DNA of 64,000 bases from an uncultured Clostridia bacterium (GTDB lineage: Bacteria > Bacillota > Clostridia > UBA1381). The stretch is taken from positions 186,001-250,000 of the forward strand of contig CAKSUM010000002.1 of assembly GCA_934501535.1 (NCBI GenBank). The letters are read 5' to 3'. Shown here piece by piece: positions 58,959 to 64,000 of this stretch. How positions within the stretch are numbered: position 1 is the first letter of the stretch; the number at the start of each line of letters is the position of its first letter. The notes beneath the pieces were generated by a model, which was not told the DNA's origin, did not search any database, and saw only the letters and a program-made list of their open reading frames with translations. A program made the position numbers and the translations under genes.

Positions 58959-58979
58959 ACAGATATTACGGAGAATTTT

Positions 58980-59471
58980 ATGTTTGAAAGATTTTACCCC
59001 GATTATAAATTCGGGTCAATTCATGATATACCGGAGAATTTTTTTGAAAACTGCGGTATAAAATATGCGCTGCTCGATATTGATAATACGCTTGTAAGCT
59101 ACACAAGGTCAACAGCAGATGACGGCGCACGGAAATTTCTCGGCAGTTTGACGGAAAGAAATATACAATATGCGTTTGTTTCGAACAATCACCGTGAAAG
59201 GGTGGAGGATTTTGCGCGCGAATTTGGTGCGGTATACGTGAATGACGCCGCAAAGCCGCTGCGGTTCGGTATAAAAAAGGCTATGCGGCTTCTGGGTGCG
59301 GACAGGGAACAAACCGTAATAATCGGCGACCAGCTGTTCACAGATGTGTGGGCAGGAAAGCGCACCGGGATTATGACGGTGCTGGTAGACCCTATCGACG
59401 CAAAGGAAACACCGTTTTTCGGCTTAAAACGTCGTCTGGAAAAAATTGTGTTAAAGGACTGTAAAATATGA
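58980..59471 (+). CDS. YqeG-family HAD phosphatase
   Basis: 163 aa. HAD motifs: LLDIDNTLVSY (nucleophile Asp), FVSNNH (motif II), KKAMRLLG (Lys) and IGDQLFTDVWAGKRTG (motif IV). YqeG relatives dephosphorylate phosphatidylglycerolphosphate in some bacteria. The 4-bp ATGA overlap with aroE suggests coupling; in Firmicutes YqeG often precedes aroE or yqeH. Confidence 0.9.
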   Translation: MFERFYPDYKFGSIHDIPENFFENCGIKYALLDIDNTLVSYTRSTADDGARKFLGSLTERNIQYAFVSNNHRERVEDFAREFGAVYVNDAAKPLRFGIKKAMRLLGADREQTVIIGDQLFTDVWAGKRTGIMTVLVDPIDAKETPFFGLKRRLEKIVLKDCKI

Positions 59472-60286
59472 AAAAACTTGCAATTATCGGCAGCCCGGTG
59501 GCGCACAGCCATTCGCCTGCAATGCATAACTTTATATCGGAACGAATAGGCGCGGATTATCGGTACGGCGCGATTGAGGTGCCGCCGGAGGAACTGGAAA
59601 ATGCCGTAAGAGTGCTCAAAGAGGATGGCTATGCCGGATTTAACGTAACTGCGCCGCACAAGCAGAAAATAATGCAGTACCTTGATGAAATTTCAAAGGA
59701 GGCGCGTGATTTCGGTGCGGTGAATACGGTTGTAAACAAAAACGGGAGGCTGTGCGGCTTCAACACCGATGCGGAGGGGTTTTATATGTCGCTGCTGCAT
59801 GACGGTATCAATCCTGTCGGCGCGGACATTCTGATTTTCGGCGCAGGCGGCGCTGCGCAACCCGTGATAATGTATCTTGCGTCACACGGAGCAAAGTCGG
59901 TTACGGTGATAAACCGCAGCCCGGAACGTGCCAGGGCGGCGGCGGAACGAACCGAGCAGCTGTACGGCATTAAAATCGAAACGCAAATTACAAAACCGCA
60001 TTATGACATTGCGGTTAACTGCACAACTCTCGGAATGGGGAAATATGCCGGGATGTCGCCGATGAGCGATTTGTCGGTAATTGACGCGGAGTCCGCTGCG
60101 GTCGATATGATTTACAATCCTCCCGAAACACAGTTTTTAAAATCGGCAAAGGAAACCGGGGCGAAAACGGCAAACGGCTTGGGAATGCTTGTGTATCAGG
60201 GAATTTTGGCGTACGAACTGTTCACGGACACGGCTTTGCCGAAAGATATGGCGGATATGATTTTTGCGGAGGTGTTCGGATTATGA
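59468..60286 (+). CDS. aroE: Shikimate dehydrogenase
   Basis: 272 aa; reduces 3-dehydroshikimate with NADPH. Shikimate-binding SPVAHSHSPAMHN, catalytic Lys in NVTAPHKQK, Asp in FNTDAEGF and the NADP loop FGAGGAAQP. Overlaps YqeG and aroK by 4 bp each. Aromatic amino acid pathway. Confidence 0.95.
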   Translation: MKKLAIIGSPVAHSHSPAMHNFISERIGADYRYGAIEVPPEELENAVRVLKEDGYAGFNVTAPHKQKIMQYLDEISKEARDFGAVNTVVNKNGRLCGFNTDAEGFYMSLLHDGINPVGADILIFGAGGAAQPVIMYLASHGAKSVTVINRSPERARAAAERTEQLYGIKIETQITKPHYDIAVNCTTLGMGKYAGMSPMSDLSVIDAESAAVDMIYNPPETQFLKSAKETGAKTANGLGMLVYQGILAYELFTDTALPKDMADMIFAEVFGL

Positions 60287-60789
60287 ACGTAGTGCTGACC
60301 GGATTTATGGCGACCGGCAAAACCACGGTCGGAAAAGCGCTTGCCCGGAAATTGGGCATGGATTTTGCCGATACCGATGAAATGATTGAACGTGAGCACG
60401 GGAAAATTTCCGATATATTTGAAAAGTACGGCGAACCGGAATTCAGGCGCATGGAAACGGAGACGGCGACAATTGCGGCGCATTTTGACAATACGGTTAT
60501 AGCAACCGGCGGCGGAATTGTTCTGAACACGAGAAATATCAGGATTTTGTCGGAAAACGGCATTGTGGTAAATCTGGAGCCTGACAGAGCGGTTATCGAG
60601 GAGCGTCTGGGGCGAGGCGACAATTCCAGACCGCTGTCCGCCGGAGGAGCTGACAAGCTGTGGGCGCGCTTTGAGGAGAGGCGGAAATACTATGATTTGT
60701 GTGATTTTAAGGTAGCGGTAACATCGGGCAGGAGCGTCGCGGAAATCGCCGCGGAAATAGCGGAAAGACTGCATGAGTTCAGCCGCTGA
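60283..60789 (+). CDS. aroK: Shikimate kinase
   Basis: 168 aa. P-loop GFMATGKTT (6-14), shikimate site DTDEMIE and RRMETE, GGGIVLN, and LID Arg in RLGRGDNSRPL. ATP-dependent phosphorylation of shikimate. ATGA overlap with aroE. Confidence 0.95.
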   Translation: MNVVLTGFMATGKTTVGKALARKLGMDFADTDEMIEREHGKISDIFEKYGEPEFRRMETETATIAAHFDNTVIATGGGIVLNTRNIRILSENGIVVNLEPDRAVIEERLGRGDNSRPLSAGGADKLWARFEERRKYYDLCDFKVAVTSGRSVAEIAAEIAERLHEFSR

Positions 60790-60808
60790 CAGGAAAGGAC
60801 GTGGAAAT

Positions 60809-61660
60809 ATGGAAGCAAAATTCGGAGCCGCAGGCAACAGTGACAGCTTTTATGCCGAGGGGCATAAGGCGTCGGAGGATATGCCGAAATGGCTTAAAGA
60901 CAGAGGTTTGGACGCATACGAATATCAGTGCGGCAACGGCGTACGCTGCGGTGAGGCGACGGCAAGAAAGATTGCCGCAAAGGCAAAGGAAAATCAAATT
61001 GCACTCAGCGTTCATTCGCCGTATTATATTAATCTTGCCACGGAGGATGATGAAAAACGCTTGGGCGGTATAAATTATATTTTGCAGTCATCGCAATTGG
61101 TGAAATATTTTGAGGGTGAGCGCGTGGTAGTACACTGCGGCGCGCTGTGCAAGCTTACCCGTGAACAGGCGCTTGAATATGCGAAGAAAACACTGACCCT
61201 TGCGCGTGCAGCGATGGTGGAAAACGGACTGGAAAATGTTCGGCTGTGCATTGAAACGATGGGAAAAATCAATCAGCTCGGCGATTTGAACGAGGTCATG
61301 GAATTGTGTGCGCTTGATGAAAGTTTTCTTCCGTGCATCGATTTCGGGCATCTGAACGCGCGCACGCTCGGTGCGTTTAAAGAAAAAAAGGATTTTGAAA
61401 TAATTTTTGACAGCATCGAAAACAAGTTGGGTAAGGACAGGCTGAATTGTTTTCACAGCCATTTCAGCAAAATCGAGTACACCAAAGGCGGCGAGAAAAA
61501 GCATCTGACCTTTGATGATACAGTGTACGGTCCGGAGTTTGAGCCGGTTGCGCAGATTTTGGCGGAACGCGGTATTGCTCCCACGATAATATGCGAATCG
61601 AGCGGAACTCAAGCCGAGGACGCACTTATTATGAAAAAAATATATCAGGCAAAATTGTAA
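60809..61660 (+). CDS. Endonuclease-IV-like TIM-barrel protein
   Basis: 283 aa. Looks like a relative of AP endonuclease IV (Nfo): FGAAGNSDSFYAEGHKASED start, SVHSPYYINLA and VVHCGAL (His ligands), CIETMGK (Glu), CIDFGHLNA (Asp/His), CFHSHFSK (His) and ICESSG (Glu). The third-zinc DxH motif of Nfo is not kept (TFDDTVYG at that place), so DNA cleavage is not certain. ATG 60809 follows GAAAGGACGTGGAAAT. Last gene of the YqeG-aroE-aroK unit. Confidence 0.8.
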   Translation: MEAKFGAAGNSDSFYAEGHKASEDMPKWLKDRGLDAYEYQCGNGVRCGEATARKIAAKAKENQIALSVHSPYYINLATEDDEKRLGGINYILQSSQLVKYFEGERVVVHCGALCKLTREQALEYAKKTLTLARAAMVENGLENVRLCIETMGKINQLGDLNEVMELCALDESFLPCIDFGHLNARTLGAFKEKKDFEIIFDSIENKLGKDRLNCFHSHFSKIEYTKGGEKKHLTFDDTVYGPEFEPVAQILAERGIAPTIICESSGTQAEDALIMKKIYQAKL

Positions 61661-61667
61661 AAAAATG

Positions 61668-61696
61668 TTGACAAATGACCTGATTGGTGTTATAAT
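61668..61696 (+). promoter_or_regulatory. Sigma-A promoter for rplU-rpmA
   Basis: Consensus TTGACA (61668-61673), 17-bp spacer, TATAAT (61691-61696), directly after the previous stop codon. Confidence 0.85.
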
Positions 61697-61702
61697 ATTT
61701 AG

Positions 61703-61787
61703 GTATCCGCATGAGTGCATGGTTATAAATCCGAAATAACGGTACCGGCATCAGCGTGACTTCATATTAATAAGGAGGTGTATCGGA
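61703..61787 (+). promoter_or_regulatory. L21-type leader RNA
   Basis: About 85-nt 5' UTR before rplU. Its size, position and the ATCCGCATGAGTGCATGGTT / AACGGTACCGGCATCAGCGT parts fit the L21 leader family of Firmicutes, in which the rplU mRNA is thought to be regulated. Assigned by position and appearance only. Confidence 0.6.
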
Positions 61788-62099
61788 ATGTATGCAATTT
61801 TTGAAACCGGCGGAAAGCAGTACAAGGTTGAAGAAGGCAGCGTAGTTTTTGTTGAAAAGCTGGAAACGGCTGAGGGCGAAACAGTTACTTTTGACAAGGT
61901 TCTTGCAGTTGCAGACGGTGAAAAGATGACAGTAGGCGCACCGACAGTTGACGGTGCTACGGTAACCGCAAAGGTTGCTAAACAGGGTAAGGCTAAAAAG
62001 ATTTATGTCTTCAAAATGAAGAGAAAAAAGAACGAACGTTCCAAAAAAGGTCACAGACAGCCTTATACAAAGATTGTTGTTGAATCAATCAATGCTTAA
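61788..62099 (+). CDS. rplU: 50S ribosomal protein L21
   Basis: 103 aa. MYAIFETGGKQYKVEEGSVV start and KKNERSKKGHRQPYTKIVVE end. Preceded by AAGGAGGTGTATCGGA. In most Firmicutes the prp (ysxB) gene comes next; here rpmA follows after 40 bp. Confidence 0.96.
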   Translation: MYAIFETGGKQYKVEEGSVVFVEKLETAEGETVTFDKVLAVADGEKMTVGAPTVDGATVTAKVAKQGKAKKIYVFKMKRKKNERSKKGHRQPYTKIVVESINA

Positions 62100-62139
62100 T
62101 CAGCATATTAAATTGAAATCGAAAGCTGAGGTGTTTTAA

Positions 62140-62394
62140 ATGGCTCATAAAAAAGGTATGGGTTCCACCAAGAACGGTCGCGACAGCGAAAGTAAACGTC
62201 TTGGTGTGAAAAGAGCAGACGGTCAGTTTGTACTTGCAGGTAACATTCTCGTAAGACAAAGAGGAACCAAAATCCATCCGGGCAATAACGTAGGTATCGG
62301 CAGTGATGATACACTGTTCGCACTTGTTGACGGTAAGGTTAAGTTCGAGAGAAAAGGCAAGGATAAGAAACAGTGCAGCGTATATTCTGCATAA
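62140..62394 (+). CDS. rpmA: 50S ribosomal protein L27, without the cleaved pre-sequence
   Basis: 84 aa. Begins MAHKKGMGSTKNGRDSESKR, already the mature-type N-terminus that reaches the peptidyl-transferase centre. It lacks the MLxLNLQFFA-type extension that most Firmicutes L27 carry and that the Prp protease removes. No prp gene lies beside it. The RBS is modest (AAAGCTGAGGTGTTTTAA). Confidence 0.95.
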   Translation: MAHKKGMGSTKNGRDSESKRLGVKRADGQFVLAGNILVRQRGTKIHPGNNVGIGSDDTLFALVDGKVKFERKGKDKKQCSVYSA

Positions 62395-62420
62395 GTTTTT
62401 GACCGATTAACAATGTTTAA

Positions 62421-62466
62421 TAAAAAGAGCGCGGTAAAATGATAACATTTCACTGCGCTTTTTTGT
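62421..62466 (+). terminator. Terminator after rpmA
   Basis: AAAAAGAGCGC...GCGCTTTTTT with inner AAATG/CATTT pairing (AGCGCGGTAAAATG / CATTTCACTGCGCT), T-run at the end. Between rpmA and the convergent MATE gene. Confidence 0.8.
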
Positions 62467-62481
62467 TGCCGTTTTATTTCA

Positions 62482-63828
62482 TTAAACATTCACCGCTCTT
62501 AATTTTTCCGATTTCCATGCACCCGTAAAATATACTGTGACCGAATACAAACATTCGATAATCCATGAAACAACCCAGCCGATAAATATGCCGTTCATTT
62601 CAAAATATTTTACGGCGATATACGAAACGATAATTCTTGACGCTGCGCCGATAAAGGTTGCCGTTATAAGAAAACGCATTGCAACTATGCCGCGGAAAAA
62701 CGCATGAAATAGATTATTTACTACATTAAATACAATAAACGGCATAAAGTATCTTATAAAGATTACAGACATGTCGAGTACCTCTCCCGTGCTTCCGGAC
62801 GGCAGAAACATGCGGCAAAAATTTTCGGCATATATAACCGATACCATAAGCAGCGGCGCGAGGAACAGTAAGCCCTGTACAAATCCGACCCTAAGACCCT
62901 TTTTTATATTTTCATACTGACCTGCACCGATGCTCTGTGACACGTAGTTGCTTAAAGTTTTTGAAGAATTCCAGTATATTATTGAATTTATGTCAAAAGC
63001 TTTAAGACAGATTATGTACACAGCCGATGCGGTGCTTCCTATTCCGTTCACAATCGGCGAAATTACCAGCGAAGCGAGATACATAACCATTTGCTGAAGC
63101 ATCGTCGGAACAGCATATTTTACCGAAGATTTAACCGTACGCATTGAAAAAGCGACTTTATATTTATCAACGCCCAGTTCTTTAAAACATTTTCTTATTT
63201 TCATAAAATAACATACGTCAACCACTAAGGCGGAAAATACCGTTGATACGGCTATTCCTCCTATGCCCATATTAAGCACTTTTACGGCAAATAAGTTGCC
63301 GCCTATATGCAGAACGGTTGATACAGCCGACATGACAAGAGGATACATACTGCTTCCGAAGGCATTCATCAGATATACACCGTAGTTATTTCCGATAAGA
63401 AAAGCGCTTCCTATCATGTATATGCTGAAATATATGCCCGAATCTTTTTGTATAGACGGGTCGATGGAGAGCAGGTTAAATAAAGGATATTTTAATATGA
63501 CTGCTATGATGCTCAGTGTAAATATAACAGCTGCGATAAATATATAATTCATATAGATTACGGTTTTTAGCCTTTTATATTCCTTTGCGCCGAAAAGTCT
63601 GGCAACATAAATTGAAAAGCCGACTCCGTATCCGCAGAATGTCGAGGAAAAAAACTGTATGAATGCAGAAGTTGACCCGATTGCGGCAAGCCCCGAATAG
63701 TCGAGTATTTTTCCCGCTATCATCGTGTCAATAATGCTGTATGCCTGCGAAAGAAATCCGGCAAGTATCAGCGGTATTGCAAACAGAAGAAATGTCTTGT
63801 AAATATTCCCTTTTGTTAAGTCTTTCAT
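62482..63828 (-). CDS. MATE-family efflux transporter
   Basis: 448 aa, about 12 transmembrane helices in two halves, each with the MATE pattern (IYKTFLLFAIPLILAGFLSQ / MIAGKILDYSGLAAIGSTSA in the first, VKYAVPTMLQQMVMYLASLV in the second). Exports drugs or metabolites by Na+ or H+ antiport. ATG 63828 follows AAGGAGCGAAAA. Divergent from a regulator gene at the right edge, with shared repeats between. Confidence 0.9.
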   Translation of the reverse strand: MKDLTKGNIYKTFLLFAIPLILAGFLSQAYSIIDTMIAGKILDYSGLAAIGSTSAFIQFFSSTFCGYGVGFSIYVARLFGAKEYKRLKTVIYMNYIFIAAVIFTLSIIAVILKYPLFNLLSIDPSIQKDSGIYFSIYMIGSAFLIGNNYGVYLMNAFGSSMYPLVMSAVSTVLHIGGNLFAVKVLNMGIGGIAVSTVFSALVVDVCYFMKIRKCFKELGVDKYKVAFSMRTVKSSVKYAVPTMLQQMVMYLASLVISPIVNGIGSTASAVYIICLKAFDINSIIYWNSSKTLSNYVSQSIGAGQYENIKKGLRVGFVQGLLFLAPLLMVSVIYAENFCRMFLPSGSTGEVLDMSVIFIRYFMPFIVFNVVNNLFHAFFRGIVAMRFLITATFIGAASRIIVSYIAVKYFEMNGIFIGWVVSWIIECLYSVTVYFTGAWKSEKLRAVNV

Positions 63829-63885
63829 TTTTCGCTCCTTGACTTTATTGATAATTTACTATATAATGACATTATATTCATTTTA

Positions 63886-63937
63886 TCAACATTTTTCAAG
63901 AATGGCTAAAAATATGAATAATTCTCAACATTTATCA
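63886..63937. repeat. 13-bp direct repeats in the MATE/regulator promoter region
   Basis: TCAACATTTTTCA (63886-63898) and TCAACATTTATCA (63925-63937) start 39 bp apart. A related inverted TTGATAA lies at 63848-63854. Possible operator sites for the regulator encoded at 63951. Confidence 0.45.
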
Positions 63938-63950
63938 AAAGGAGTTTAAT

Positions 63951-64000
63951 ATGTATCAAAAAGAAAGAATAGATACCATCATGAATATCCTTAAGGAAAA
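63951..64000 (+). CDS. Regulator, N-terminus only (probably DeoR-type HTH)
   Basis: Only 16 residues are visible (MYQKERIDTIMNILKE), after AAAAGGAGTTTAAT. This is the usual start of a DeoR-family or similar winged-HTH regulator (xxERxxxILxxL). The rest is outside the window; family call is tentative. Confidence 0.5.
   Translation, partial: MYQKERIDTIMNILKE

Overview
The window looks like a chromosome segment from an uncultured, probably gut-associated member of the Clostridia (Bacillota). Supporting signs are strong AGGAGG ribosome binding sites, sigma-A promoters with 17-bp spacers, L10- and L21-type leaders, AddAB instead of RecBCD, zinc-type L32, L33, L36 and S14, and a KOW protein between map and infA. 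I see no tRNA, rRNA, CRISPR array, transposase or prophage. The name is inferred from gene content, not from a database search.

Layout. 1-5.2 kb (minus): murA, addB and the start of addA. 5.5-9.8 kb (plus): rpmG-secE-nusG-rplK-rplA, then an L10 leader with rplJ-rplL, then a DUF177 gene and rpmF. rpoB and rpoC do not follow rplL. 9.8-10.3 kb: a gene-free, hairpin-rich gap. 10.3-22.1 kb: an accessory carbohydrate region with an acetyltransferase, three cupin-AraC regulators and sugar-processing genes (GH-like TIM barrel, SIS, two Gfo/Idh/MocA, SDR, two MDR). Two of the AraC genes have clear candidate operator repeats next to them. 22-27.5 kb: a secreted protein, then a minus-strand set of a cysteine-cluster protein, a VanW/G5 protein and topoisomerase III. 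27.7-33.5 kb (plus): a divergent type IIA topoisomerase pair, a WecG/TagA glycosyltransferase and a thymidylate kinase.

34.0-50.1 kb holds the S10-spc-alpha ribosomal supercluster (rpsJ to rplQ, with secY, adk, map, infA and rpoA). A leader of about 340 nt carrying a plausible intrinsic attenuator precedes it, and two hairpin terminators end it. 50.3-64 kb is mixed: HU, a small FNT channel, a deoxyinosine glycosylase, a beta-propeller/GtrA pair divergent from a fourth AraC gene, a thioesterase, an ADP-ribosylglycohydrolase fusion with a phosphoesterase, a xylose-isomerase-like protein, YqeG-aroE-aroK with an endonuclease-IV-like gene, rplU-rpmA, a MATE transporter and the start of a regulator.

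Most notable: topB lacks any ATG/GTG/TTG start that keeps its active site and seems to begin at AUU; L27 lacks the usual Firmicutes pre-sequence and the prp protease gene is absent beside it; the S10 leader has an attenuator-like terminator; and three AraC-linked promoter regions carry phased or looped repeats, one of them a fully symmetric bidirectional promoter.
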